Source: an uncultured Bacteroidales bacterium (GTDB taxonomy: Bacteria; Bacteroidota; Bacteroidia; Bacteroidales; Bacteroidaceae). From it: DNA of 64,000 nucleotides. The notes under the pieces are model-generated. The model was not told the DNA's origin and made no database searches. It saw only the letters and a program-made list of their open reading frames with translations. Both the position numbers and the translations under genes were made by a program. The stretch lies in the NCBI GenBank assembly GCA_902801475.1, contig CADCIO010000005.1:1-64000 (forward strand), given 5' to 3'. The first letter of the stretch is position 1, and every line of letters begins with the position of its first letter. Positions 15,886 to 24,119 of this stretch are shown here, piece after piece.

Positions 15886-16740
15886 ATGAAGCAAAAGACG
15901 AAATTCTCGCTTGACGACTTAGACAAGAGCAATGTTTGGACTGTGACTCCAGTCGAACTGAGTCAGATGATCATCAATGCCAAGAAGAAGAAGGACGACT
16001 TCTCCGCCAATGAAAAGCATTATCTGAACATCATCAAGACCGTGTTCGACATCCAATATCTGAAAAGGGATGACAATGACAAAGTGAACCAGCTCGAAAA
16101 TATGGGGTATGAGGTCTATTCTACCCCTGATGCTGACGGTAACAACGCTATCGCCATCCGCAAGCACCCCATCAAGAAGGTAACTGACATCACGCTCGAG
16201 AACATCCAGCACCTCGAGACATGGGAAGTGCTCGACCTCATTGCTCACAATATGGGTACTGGTTGGAAAGGACTCCCCCTCGCCATTCAGGACATCATCG
16301 AGTCTGCCTTTTTCGTCGATTGCACAGTTATGCCTGAACTCACCATGCGCAAGCCAGGAGGCATCATCGACCGTCGTAAGGATGATGGTTACGAAGTTCT
16401 CGAACTCGATCGTGGTGGCTGGATTGAAGGCATTTTCATGAAACCCAAGCCCAAGGTGGAGAAGGTCCACATTGACTACAGCATTGATGATGAAGATGAT
16501 GGTCGCCGCCGCCGTCGCAAGCACCATGAAGAGGAAGACATCGAAGACGATTTCGATGAGAACGACGACGAGATGTTGGACGAGGTGGAAGAAGAGGAAG
16601 AAGAAGATATGAACGATGAGGAACTCAAGCAGCTCGATGGTGAAGTGGAGGAAGAGGAAGAAGAGGAAGAGCTTGATGAGAACAACATCCAGATCGAGGA
16701 TATCGACAACATTGACGACATCCCCGATGAGGATGAATAA
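15886..16740 (+). CDS. Unknown cytoplasmic protein with a long acidic low-complexity tail
   Basis: The 284-residue protein has no signal peptide. The N-terminal two thirds look globular (VTPVELSQMIINAKKKKDDF; EVLDLIAHNMGTGWKGLPLA; DIIESAFFVDCTVMPELTMR). From about residue 205 a basic RRRRRK patch is followed by roughly 70 residues almost entirely Glu/Asp, with runs of up to seven Glu. I do not recognise the globular part. An acidic tail after a basic patch can mimic nucleic acid or bind basic partners, but this is speculation. The frame is open from 15799; ATG 15886 is chosen because it follows the -7 box. It converges on the esterase gene with only 3 bases between stops. Confidence 0.7.
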   Translation: MKQKTKFSLDDLDKSNVWTVTPVELSQMIINAKKKKDDFSANEKHYLNIIKTVFDIQYLKRDDNDKVNQLENMGYEVYSTPDADGNNAIAIRKHPIKKVTDITLENIQHLETWEVLDLIAHNMGTGWKGLPLAIQDIIESAFFVDCTVMPELTMRKPGGIIDRRKDDGYEVLELDRGGWIEGIFMKPKPKVEKVHIDYSIDDEDDGRRRRRKHHEEEDIEDDFDENDDEMLDEVEEEEEEDMNDEELKQLDGEVEEEEEEEELDENNIQIEDIDNIDDIPDEDE

Positions 16741-16743
16741 ACC

Positions 16744-17928
16744 TTATCGAAATAAATACTGAGCGAACTCGTGCAGCGACTTGCGCCACACCTGCCACTC
16801 ATGATCGCCCGGGTATGAGTTGAACTTCACCTCCACACCACCCTCACGCATCTTCTTCACGATGTTGCGCGTGTATTCAATGCGTGGATCCTGTTCGCCA
16901 CAACTCAAGAAGAATACATCGAATTGCTTATTGAACGTATTGGTGTCAGTCAACATGCCTGGCACCTCTTTTTCTAAGTCAAAGTTCGATGCACCCGAGA
17001 TGCCTCCGAACATGCCTGTAGAGAATACGCCTACATTGGCAAACACTTCTGGGTCGCGCAGACCAATATAGAATGATTGTCCCCCACCCATCGAGAGGCC
17101 ACACATGGCACGACTCTTGCGGTCTTTCTTCACGCGATAAGTCTTCTCCACGAATGGGATCACATTTTCAATCATCTCACTGCGGAACGTCTGCATGCCC
17201 TGCCAGCTGTAACCGCCACCCATGCCACCATTGCGCGACTGCACATTGCTGTTGGAACTCACCACAATCATCGGCACAGCCTTGCCTGCCGCAATCAGAT
17301 TGTCCATAATCTGGGCAGTCCTGCCCTGCTCCATCCATCCGCGATGATCTTCACCGCCTCCATGTTGGATATAGACCACTGGGTATTCCTGCTTGCTCTC
17401 ATTATAGCCTGCTGGCGTATAGACCATCAATGGGCGCCACGACTCATCCACCTTTGAGTAATAATAGACGGTGCGCACTTCACCATGCGGCACATCCTGC
17501 ACCTCAAACACATCCATACCCGTCTCTTTCACTTCGATGGCACTCGACCAACGGCTGCATCCATAGAACGTCTGACTGGCAGGGTCAGCCACCGACACAC
17601 CATCCACAACCAACGAATAGTAGTGGAAACCTGGCACTTGCGGTTGGGTGGTTACCGTCCATGCACCACCCTCCGACTTCTGCATGTCATACTTCCTGCC
17701 TCCCAGGTCTATCTGCACCAGCTGAGCCTGCGGAGCATTCACACGGAACATCACGCTGTTGTCAGCCAACACACGCGGATACCCACCTCTGTTGATGTTC
17801 GTCACTGGGGAATAAGAGCCTTCAGGAAAACTCTCCCTGCGGAAACCCTGAGCGGCCATTTGGGTGCAACATACGACCATCAGCACAACGGTCACAAACA
17901 CCCGATACAAGTTTCTTTTCATATCCAT
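16744..17928 (-). CDS. Exported CBM48 plus esterase D-type hydrolase (feruloyl/acetyl esterase family)
   Basis: The 394-residue protein has a signal peptide (to about residue 27), an N-terminal immunoglobulin-like CBM48/E-set module (about 50-125) and an alpha/beta-hydrolase esterase domain (about 150-394). Ser279 in GLSMGG is the expected nucleophile; HGGGEDHRGW (189-198) carries the oxyanion region; GDHEW near the C-terminus supplies the His. Relatives are annotated as endo-xylanase Z-like or feruloyl esterases that strip ester groups from plant polysaccharides, in keeping with the uronate genes uxaA/uxaB nearby. The actual substrate is not shown by sequence. Confidence 0.87.
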   Translation of the reverse strand: MDMKRNLYRVFVTVVLMVVCCTQMAAQGFRRESFPEGSYSPVTNINRGGYPRVLADNSVMFRVNAPQAQLVQIDLGGRKYDMQKSEGGAWTVTTQPQVPGFHYYSLVVDGVSVADPASQTFYGCSRWSSAIEVKETGMDVFEVQDVPHGEVRTVYYYSKVDESWRPLMVYTPAGYNESKQEYPVVYIQHGGGEDHRGWMEQGRTAQIMDNLIAAGKAVPMIVVSSNSNVQSRNGGMGGGYSWQGMQTFRSEMIENVIPFVEKTYRVKKDRKSRAMCGLSMGGGQSFYIGLRDPEVFANVGVFSTGMFGGISGASNFDLEKEVPGMLTDTNTFNKQFDVFFLSCGEQDPRIEYTRNIVKKMREGGVEVKFNSYPGDHEWQVWRKSLHEFAQYLFR

Positions 17929-17959
17929 ATTGATTTTGGTAATAAATAGTATTCGCTGG

Positions 17960-17990
17960 CAAAGTTACGATTATTTTGATAGAATACAAA
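17960..17990 (-). promoter_or_regulatory. Promoter of the esterase
   Basis: On the minus strand: TTTG (17990-17987), 19 bases, TAACTTTG (17967-17960), 32 bases before the start at 17928. Confidence 0.7.
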
Positions 17991-18041
17991 AGAATGGAAG
18001 TTTTTTTCGTCATTGTGTATCTCTTTCTCAAAATTATTCAT

Positions 18042-18049
18042 TACCTTTG
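18042..18049 (+). promoter_or_regulatory. -7 box upstream of the histidine phosphatase
   Basis: TACCTTTG lies 68 bases before the ATG at 18118; the -33 partner is not clear. It is divergent from the esterase promoter. Confidence 0.4.
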
Positions 18050-18117
18050 TGGCGACAATTCAACCAAGAACAAAAATCAGTTACTATTTTACTATCCTAT
18101 TCAAACTACACATCACA

Positions 18118-19380
18118 ATGAAAAGAATCCTCCAAGCCCTACTTCTGTGGGCAATTGCCCTCGCAACATGGGCACAGGGCGTTCCGGCGCTCGAACAAGT
18201 GAAGGCTGACCTGAGAAAAGCCTATGGACAGGACTATCCCTACCCCATGAAGCCGACCACGTTGACGAAAGCTCCAAAAGGTTACAAAGCCTTCTATATC
18301 AGCCACTATGGGCGTCACGGCTCTCGTTACTATTGGAACGACATGCTCTATCGCGACCTCGACTCGCTGCTCACCAAGGCACATGCCAAGAACCAGCTGA
18401 CGGCTGAGGGTGAGGCGTTCAGAGAGAAATTTATGGACGCCAAGACGGAATTGGCAACCAGCGTGAGCGAACTGAGCCAACTGGGTTGGGAACAACACCA
18501 GTACATCGCTCGTCAGATGTACAGCGATTTCAATGAGGTGTTCAAGAATGGTGGTGATGTGTTCGCCATCTCCTCCCTCACAGGACGTTGCGTGCTCAGC
18601 ATGGCTTCTTTCTGTCAGGAACTGACGCAATGCAATCCTAAGATTGAAATCCGTATGGAGTCTGCCCGCAAGGTGCTGGATGGTGTGAAGCCCGACGACC
18701 GCCAGAATCCAAACTACAAGAAATATCCCAGATCAAGACCACGCTTCGAGCAAAATCGCCAGCGTTTCCAATATCAAGACAACTTGCGCGAGAAGATTGT
18801 ATCACGTGTCTTCACCAGCACTGAGGGTCTGCCTGGCAACATGAACAACATCGGCAGCAACCTCATCAACCTCTACACGTCGCTTCCCAGCATCGGACAC
18901 GACGGCATGATGGGTAACATCATCAGCGACGAAGAGATTGCTGCACGTTGGGAACATGAGAACCTTGGTTCCTATACTTGGGTGTTCGAGCCACGCTACG
19001 ACATGATTCCCATCTTGCGCGACATCATCAAGAAGGCAGACGATGTGGTTAGTGGAAAGACTCAGCGCATAGCCGACCTCCGCTTCGGACACGACACCTG
19101 CTTGGGTCCTCTCACCATTCTCATGGGCATCAATGGAGCCGACATCGACCCCGAAGACCCTTACGAGGTGAAGAACTGCTACCATAACTGGTCGATGGGC
19201 AAGGCGTCCAACCTCCAGATCATCTTCTATCAAGGCAAAAAGCCAGATCAGGACATCCTCATCAAGTGCGTTCTCAATGGAGAAGAAGCTTCCCTACCCC
19301 TTCCTTCCGACCTCTACCCTTACTATCGTTGGGAAGATTTCAAGAAGTTCTATACCGACAGATGCGACAGTGTTCAGTAA
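18118..19380 (+). CDS. Exported histidine-type acid phosphatase (branch 2, MINPP/phytase-like)
   Basis: The 420-residue protein has a signal peptide (MKRILQALLLWAIALATWAQ). The catalytic RHG motif is SHYGRHGSRYYW with R66-H67-G68; the second-half acid/His pair is H325-D326 in RFGHDTCLG. This is the layout of branch 2 histidine phosphatases such as multiple inositol-polyphosphate phosphatases, which act on phytate or other phosphomonoesters in the periplasm or outside the cell. Which substrate is used cannot be read from the sequence. ATG 18118 is chosen over the longer frame (from 18013) because it begins the signal peptide and lies after the -7 box. Confidence 0.88.
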   Translation: MKRILQALLLWAIALATWAQGVPALEQVKADLRKAYGQDYPYPMKPTTLTKAPKGYKAFYISHYGRHGSRYYWNDMLYRDLDSLLTKAHAKNQLTAEGEAFREKFMDAKTELATSVSELSQLGWEQHQYIARQMYSDFNEVFKNGGDVFAISSLTGRCVLSMASFCQELTQCNPKIEIRMESARKVLDGVKPDDRQNPNYKKYPRSRPRFEQNRQRFQYQDNLREKIVSRVFTSTEGLPGNMNNIGSNLINLYTSLPSIGHDGMMGNIISDEEIAARWEHENLGSYTWVFEPRYDMIPILRDIIKKADDVVSGKTQRIADLRFGHDTCLGPLTILMGINGADIDPEDPYEVKNCYHNWSMGKASNLQIIFYQGKKPDQDILIKCVLNGEEASLPLPSDLYPYYRWEDFKKFYTDRCDSVQ

Positions 19381-19400
19381 CACATATATTATAATAGTAT

Positions 19401-19440
19401 AAAAACGACCCCCGTAAAGCTTGACACTTTATGGGGGTCG
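19401..19440 (-). terminator. Strong terminator between the phosphatase and uxaB
   Basis: CGACCCCCGTAAAG (19406-19419) pairs with CTTTATGGGGGTCG (19427-19440). The minus-strand read ends in TTTTT (19405-19401), so it serves uxaB best; the plus-strand tail is weaker. Confidence 0.88.
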
Positions 19441-19463
19441 ATATATGATATCAACAACGTTGC

Positions 19464-20942
19464 TTACAAAATGGTCTTGACCGCTTCAAGCATACCTTTC
19501 TCCTGAATGAGGTCAAGGTCTTTCTTGACAAGCGCAGTGAGACCAGGAACAGTCTTGTTTAGGTCTTCGTGCCAAATGTTCTCTGCAGCGAGGACTCCCT
19601 CTGCCACCTTCTGCGTGTCGCCCGTTGCCCAGAGGTCTTTGAGCAACTGCATGATTTCAGGAGCATCGTTTGGTTCGATAGGCGCACCATCAGCACGAGT
19701 GCCACCCTTGTAGTAGGTGATGATGGCTGCGAGTCCAAAGACAAGACCCTGTGGAAGTTCACTTTTACGCTGCAGATAGACTTTCACACCAGGAAGGTCG
19801 CGTGTCTCGTACTTGGGGAAGGAGTTGAGCATGATGCTCGTCACCTGATGGTCAACGTATGGATTGTTGAAACGCTCCAGCACATCACCAGCAAACTGCT
19901 GCAGTTCATCCATCGGCAGGTTGAGTGTCTGCATGAGCTCGTCGAACTGCACCTTGTGGATGTACTTGCCCACCACCTCGTGGTTGCAGGCATCGCGCAC
20001 GATGTTGATGCCGCTGAGATAAGCTACAGGAGAAAGCACCGTATGAGGACCATTCAACAGCGTCACCTTACGCTCGTGGTATGGCTTCTCACTTGGGGCA
20101 ATCAGCACGTTCAAACCAGCCTTCTCAGCAGGGAACTCAGCCTTGAGGTCATCGATGTCCATGTTTTCAGGCTTCTCAATCACCCACAAGTGGAATGCTT
20201 CACCCTGCACAACAAGATTATCAGCATAGCAAATCTTCTCTTGGATCTCTGCAATTTCCTTACGTGGGAAACCTGGCACGATGCGATCCACCAACGTGGC
20301 GCATACATAATTATATTTCGTGAACCACTCCTTGAAAGCAGCATAGTCACTGCCGAAGTCGTCCTTCCATAATTCGATGTACTGATAGATGCACTCCTTC
20401 AGATGGTGCCCGTTCAGGAAAATCAGCTCACAAGGCATGATAATCAATCCCTTATCAGCAGCGCCATTGAAAGTCTTGAAACGACGATAGAGCAACTGCG
20501 TGAGCTTGCCAGGATAGGAAGAGGCAGGAGCATCGGCGAGCTTGCAAGCTGGGTCGAAAGCGATACCAGCCTCAGTAGTATTGGAGATGACGAAACGAAT
20601 CTCGGGCTGTTCTGCCAATGCCATGAATGCCTGATTCTGGCTGTAAGGATTGAGAGCACGACTGATGCAATCGATGCGGGTGAGCGAATTGACCTTCTCA
20701 CCGTTCAGACGTCCTTGCAGATTGACGTGGTAGAGGCAATCCTGACCATTGAGCCAATCCACCATTCCCTTCTCGATAGGCTGAACCACCACTACAGAAG
20801 AGTTGAAATCCGTTTTCTGATTCATGTTATAAACAATCCAGTCCACAAAACAACGAAGGAAGTTTCCCTCACCAAACTGGATGATTCTCTCAGGTGCATG
20901 GCTCTTCGGAGCCGTGCGAGCGTTCAATGCTTTGAGTGCCAT
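19464..20942 (-). CDS. uxaB: Tagaturonate reductase (altronate oxidoreductase)
   Basis: The 492-residue protein belongs to the mannitol dehydrogenase superfamily: N-terminal IIQFGEGNFLRCFVDWIVYN (NAD-binding, about residues 20-39), RIDCISRALNPY, RFVISNTTEAGIAFDP and the C-terminal domain with LNGPHTVLSPVAYLSG and VVGKYIHKVQFDEL. It interconverts tagaturonate and altronate with NADH in galacturonate breakdown. The partner dehydratase gene uxaA is in the same window but 31 kb away (52284-53822), so the pathway is not one operon here. Confidence 0.93.
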   Translation of the reverse strand: MALKALNARTAPKSHAPERIIQFGEGNFLRCFVDWIVYNMNQKTDFNSSVVVVQPIEKGMVDWLNGQDCLYHVNLQGRLNGEKVNSLTRIDCISRALNPYSQNQAFMALAEQPEIRFVISNTTEAGIAFDPACKLADAPASSYPGKLTQLLYRRFKTFNGAADKGLIIMPCELIFLNGHHLKECIYQYIELWKDDFGSDYAAFKEWFTKYNYVCATLVDRIVPGFPRKEIAEIQEKICYADNLVVQGEAFHLWVIEKPENMDIDDLKAEFPAEKAGLNVLIAPSEKPYHERKVTLLNGPHTVLSPVAYLSGINIVRDACNHEVVGKYIHKVQFDELMQTLNLPMDELQQFAGDVLERFNNPYVDHQVTSIMLNSFPKYETRDLPGVKVYLQRKSELPQGLVFGLAAIITYYKGGTRADGAPIEPNDAPEIMQLLKDLWATGDTQKVAEGVLAAENIWHEDLNKTVPGLTALVKKDLDLIQEKGMLEAVKTIL

Positions 20943-20971
20943 ATGTGTTAATTTAGTCGTAATTTGATGTG

Positions 20972-20979
20972 CAAAGTTA
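20972..20979 (-). promoter_or_regulatory. -7 box upstream of uxaB
   Basis: TAACTTTG on the minus strand, 30 bases before the ATG at 20942; a TTTG at 21005-21002 is at a slightly long 22-base spacing. Confidence 0.5.
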
Positions 20980-21039
20980 CTAAAAACATCGCACTTTATG
21001 ACAAAATTCCCCTACATAAAGACAAAAAAGTCATAAAGA

Positions 21040-21072
21040 TTTGGGAATTGTTAACAAAAACAAGTAACTTTG
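21040..21072 (+). promoter_or_regulatory. Promoter of the TMEM43-like gene
   Basis: TTTG (21040-21043), 21 bases, TAACTTTG (21065-21072). It is divergent from the uxaB promoter within a 190-base gap. Confidence 0.7.
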
Positions 21073-21133
21073 CAGCATTATTTGAAACAATTTACAGAAT
21101 TTCTATTTACTAATCATTAAAAAGCAAAAGATT

Positions 21134-22444
21134 ATGGCTTACACAGAGAAAACAACTACGGGTTATGGTACCCGTGTGGGTAATTCACTCAAGGCTACCC
21201 TGATGGGCTTTGTCATCATCATTGGTGCAACCATTCTGCTCTGGTGGAATGAAGGTCGCGCTGTGAAGACTGCCGACATGCTGGAAGATGCACAGGGTGC
21301 ATGCGTCGAGATGCCTAACCCCGACAAGAAGAGCGCTGAGTTCGAGGGAGAGCTCGTTTGCGCTACTGCAATGGCTAACACTGACGAGGTTCTGACCGAT
21401 GCTGATTTCGGTATCAGTGAGAATGCCATCAGCCTGAGCCGAAAGGTGGAGTACTACCAATGGGTAGAACATTCTGAGTCAAAGAGCGAAGACAAGCTCG
21501 GCGGCAAGCAGGAGACCACCACCACCTACACCTACAAGCAGGAATGGGTGAGCAGCCCAGTCAACAGCGCCGATTTCAAGGATCCGGCTTATCAGGGCAA
21601 GAACTACACTTGGACCACTGTTGAGGATCAGGATGTTTGGGCAGAGAAAGTTACTTTCGGTGCATATGTGCTGAATGAGTCTCTCATCCACTCTATCAGC
21701 TCCACAGAGCCTATTGAACTCGACGTTAACTTCCAGACGCTTCAGTCTATGAATAAGAGCGTTGCTGACACATATGCAAGAATCAAGGGTAACACCGCTG
21801 TTATCGCAGATGCCGTTACAAATCTTGCTGACACTACAGAGACAGCAACTAATGGCAACAAGGTTGACCTCGACTATGTTCACCAGGCTGGCAACGTCAT
21901 CTACTACGGTCGCAGCATGAACGCTCCTGAGATTGGTGACGTACGCATCACTTTCGAAAAGACTGTTCCTGCTAAGGTGACTGTCGTATCTCAGGTTGAA
22001 GGCAACACCTTCAAGCCATTCGTAGCATCTAACAAGAAGAAGTTCCAGACCCTCAGAATGGGTAAGAAGAGCATTGATGAAATCTTCGAAGAGGAGAACG
22101 AAAGCAACACCATGTGGACTTGGATTCTCCGCATCGTCGGCATCCTCTTGGTTATCTCTGGTTTCAAGAGCCTCTTCTCATTCCTCGAGACTCTCCTCAA
22201 GGTGGTTCCATTCCTCTCAAGCATCTTCGCATTTGGCGTGGGCATCATCTGCACAATCGTGGGTATCGTTTACTCACTCATCGTCATCGCCCTCGCATGG
22301 ATCTTCTATCGTCCTGTGCTCGGCATCATCCTCTTAGTCATTGCAGGCTTCCTCGTATGGGTATTCGCATTCAATGGCAAGAAGAAGCTCGCTGAACTCG
22401 CCAACAAGGGCAAGGGTCAACCAGCAGCTGCACCTGCAGAATAA
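21134..22444 (+). CDS. TMEM43 family membrane protein
   Basis: The 436-residue protein has an N-terminal membrane helix (about residues 18-37, FVIIIGATILLWWNEGRAVK, a hallmark TMEM43 segment), a large extracytoplasmic domain (about 40-320) and a cluster of membrane helices near the C-terminus (about 330-420). TMEM43 homologues occur in bacteria and in animals (LUMA); bacterial function is not established. The C-terminus is Ala/Pro-rich. A terminator follows at 22467. Confidence 0.87.
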   Translation: MAYTEKTTTGYGTRVGNSLKATLMGFVIIIGATILLWWNEGRAVKTADMLEDAQGACVEMPNPDKKSAEFEGELVCATAMANTDEVLTDADFGISENAISLSRKVEYYQWVEHSESKSEDKLGGKQETTTTYTYKQEWVSSPVNSADFKDPAYQGKNYTWTTVEDQDVWAEKVTFGAYVLNESLIHSISSTEPIELDVNFQTLQSMNKSVADTYARIKGNTAVIADAVTNLADTTETATNGNKVDLDYVHQAGNVIYYGRSMNAPEIGDVRITFEKTVPAKVTVVSQVEGNTFKPFVASNKKKFQTLRMGKKSIDEIFEEENESNTMWTWILRIVGILLVISGFKSLFSFLETLLKVVPFLSSIFAFGVGIICTIVGIVYSLIVIALAWIFYRPVLGIILLVIAGFLVWVFAFNGKKKLAELANKGKGQPAAAPAE

Positions 22445-22466
22445 ACAATCCACAAACAATCTATAG

Positions 22467-22503
22467 AAAGGTCTGGGTAGCCCCAAGGGTATCCAGACCT
22501 TTT
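22467..22503 (+). terminator. Terminator after the TMEM43-like gene
   Basis: AAAGGTCTGG (22467-22476) pairs with CCAGACCTTT (22493-22502) followed by T. Confidence 0.8.
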
Positions 22504-22541
22504 CAATCACTAACACATCAAACAATAACAAACGTTCCAAA

Positions 22542-23138
22542 ATGAAGAAACTCACATTCATATTCATGGCTATGGCAGTCATCACGTTGGCAGCCTGTGG
22601 CAACAAGACCAACGGCAATAGTGGCAATGAAGCACCCAAAGACTCCGACTATATGCTCGACGGTCCAGGTTCCGTGTACGAACCAACAGTAGAAGAAGCC
22701 GGACAATATGCCATCGAAACCGTTCAGAGACTTTACGAGGCAGTCAGTGAGGCATACAGCAGCGAAGACTGGCAAACCAAATCCAATGAGCTCGACAAGA
22801 AATTCTGCTCCCAAGACTGGCTCGCCACTGTGAAAGCCGTCATAGAGAAAGACAACAAGAACCCTGACGAGATGGGATTCTTCGATGCCGACTACTGGGT
22901 GATGGGTCAGGATTTCGACACCCAGAACCTCCACGCCAGCGACTTCTACTTAGAGAAAATCCTGATGGAAGACAAACCCTGGGAGGCAGCCGTAACGCTC
23001 AAGCTCCACAACTACGGCGAAATACCCGTACGTGTCAACCTCATCTATGAAGGTGGCGAATGGAAAGTGGACGACCTCACCGACATCCGCTACGACCTCG
23101 ACTGGAAACAAAGCATGAAAGAGTATTTGGCAGAATAA
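22542..23138 (+). CDS. Lipoprotein, possibly DUF3828-like
   Basis: The 198-residue protein has a lipoprotein signal (MKKLTFIFMAMAVITLAAC, lipobox LAAC) and a C-terminal domain with FFDADYWVMGQDFDTQNLHA and KVDDLTDIRYDLDW, a pattern I associate with DUF3828-type secreted domains (aspartates followed by QD). Assignment to that family is tentative. Function is unknown. The terminator before it suggests it has its own promoter, although no TAnnTTTG box is visible in the short gap. Confidence 0.65.
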   Translation: MKKLTFIFMAMAVITLAACGNKTNGNSGNEAPKDSDYMLDGPGSVYEPTVEEAGQYAIETVQRLYEAVSEAYSSEDWQTKSNELDKKFCSQDWLATVKAVIEKDNKNPDEMGFFDADYWVMGQDFDTQNLHASDFYLEKILMEDKPWEAAVTLKLHNYGEIPVRVNLIYEGGEWKVDDLTDIRYDLDWKQSMKEYLAE

Positions 23139-23170
23139 GGGGAATATTTCCTCTTTCATTGACCACGTCA

Positions 23171-23580
23171 CGTGGCTAAAGTCTGTTGGGCTACTCGGTG
23201 TTCTCGCTCAACAGTGTGCAGGAAGCATTGGGTAAGTATTGGATTCCCCTGATGGTTTGCGCCTAGGCAAGCGACATCGGGTTAGTAGTCACCACGTTTG
23301 GCGAGATCAACACCACGCCTCAGTATCTAAGCGGCTTCCCTGCTGCCTCTACGGATGACTCATGTGTCTGGCGATGATGGGATAGCTCATGTCACACTTC
23401 GAGAAGACATCGCCCTTTGCCGCCTACATGACCCGAAGCAGCTATGGCATCTATGTCGTGCACTATTTTTTTATCGCCAGCATCGGTTACATGTTGAAAA
23501 TCCACACGACACTGCCACCTCTGGCAATATACACAATTCTCACCACGACCGTGTTCACTCTCTCGCCATTGATGTATTGG
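23171..23580 (+). pseudogene. Remnant of an acyltransferase family 3 membrane protein (C-terminal part)
   Basis: Translation gives broken pieces on the plus strand: VFSLNSVQEALGKYWIPLMV then a stop; FGEINTTPQYLSGFPAAS then a stop; then in another frame a clean segment SPFAAYMTRSSYGIYVVHYF followed by two hydrophobic helices and LSPLMYW. The last part closely resembles the closing helices of acyltransferase-3 (O-acyl transfer) proteins. Several stops and a frame change show decay. The 3' end is replaced near 23580 by IS sequence. Confidence 0.65.
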
Positions 23581-24001
23581 CAGTCCACCCCTTCATGGTC
23601 TTGTGTGAGTGCATGCGCTTGATATGGGAGCTCACCAGGGGAGTCGAGTCCATGATGGATATGCCCGTGCACTTGCCCAAGGTGCATTTCTGAAAGAAGA
23701 GTAGCAAGTGGAGGGCAACCTTCGCCTGACACTCCACGAAACGGTTGTAGGAGAGCCTGACAGGGAACTCCGGGCGCATGTGCAAGCAGATGTAACCGAG
23801 GTAGAAGGCCTTCAGGTCATGGTGATGGGAGGTGTGGAAGAGGACAAGGATGGTCATGATTTCCACATCCGACATGCGGTTCCTACGATTGCAGCACTTC
23901 TTTCCCGGGATGTCAACAAGGTGTTTTTTCAGTTCTGGCTCAAATATTTTGCAGAATTCATCGAATAAACAAAAAATTTCCACTAAATTTGTAGTGCTCA
24001 T
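23581..24001 (-). pseudogene. IS982-family transposase, N-terminal half only
   Basis: About 140 residues survive of the roughly 300 usual for the family. The N-terminus (TTNLVEIFCLFDEFCKIFEP), the MTILVLFH segment and IMDSTPLVSSHIKRMHSHKT (the first catalytic Asp region) are typical of IS982 transposases. After KTMKGW the frame runs into the antisense of the acyltransferase remnant and stops, so the rest of the DDE domain is absent. Confidence 0.75.
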
Positions 24002-24091
24002 AGGAGCGATGATTTTATTTGTCGATTTGTTATTATTTGGTTTTCATATACAAAGGTACAAATAATTTCTCACTCCTACAACTTTTAGGGT
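23581..24091 (-). mobile_element. Truncated IS982-family insertion sequence
   Basis: The minus strand carries the first half of an IS982-type transposase and, upstream of it, a terminal stretch that begins ACCCTAAAAGT (complement, at about 24091), which probably is the element's terminal repeat. The other end is missing: transposase coding stops near 23581 where acyltransferase-like sequence takes over. The element cannot be active by itself. Confidence 0.65.
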
Positions 24092-24119
24092 ACTTTCTTA
24101 TACCGAACTCACGTCTTGT

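Noticed and set aside
23162..23174. CCACGTcACGTGG palindrome after the 22.5 kb lipoprotein
   Set aside because: Short, without T tract or nearby promoter; could be chance.
23355..23968. Plus-strand frames in the decay zone
   Set aside because: Their translations are antisense to the IS982 transposase or out of frame with the acyltransferase remnant.
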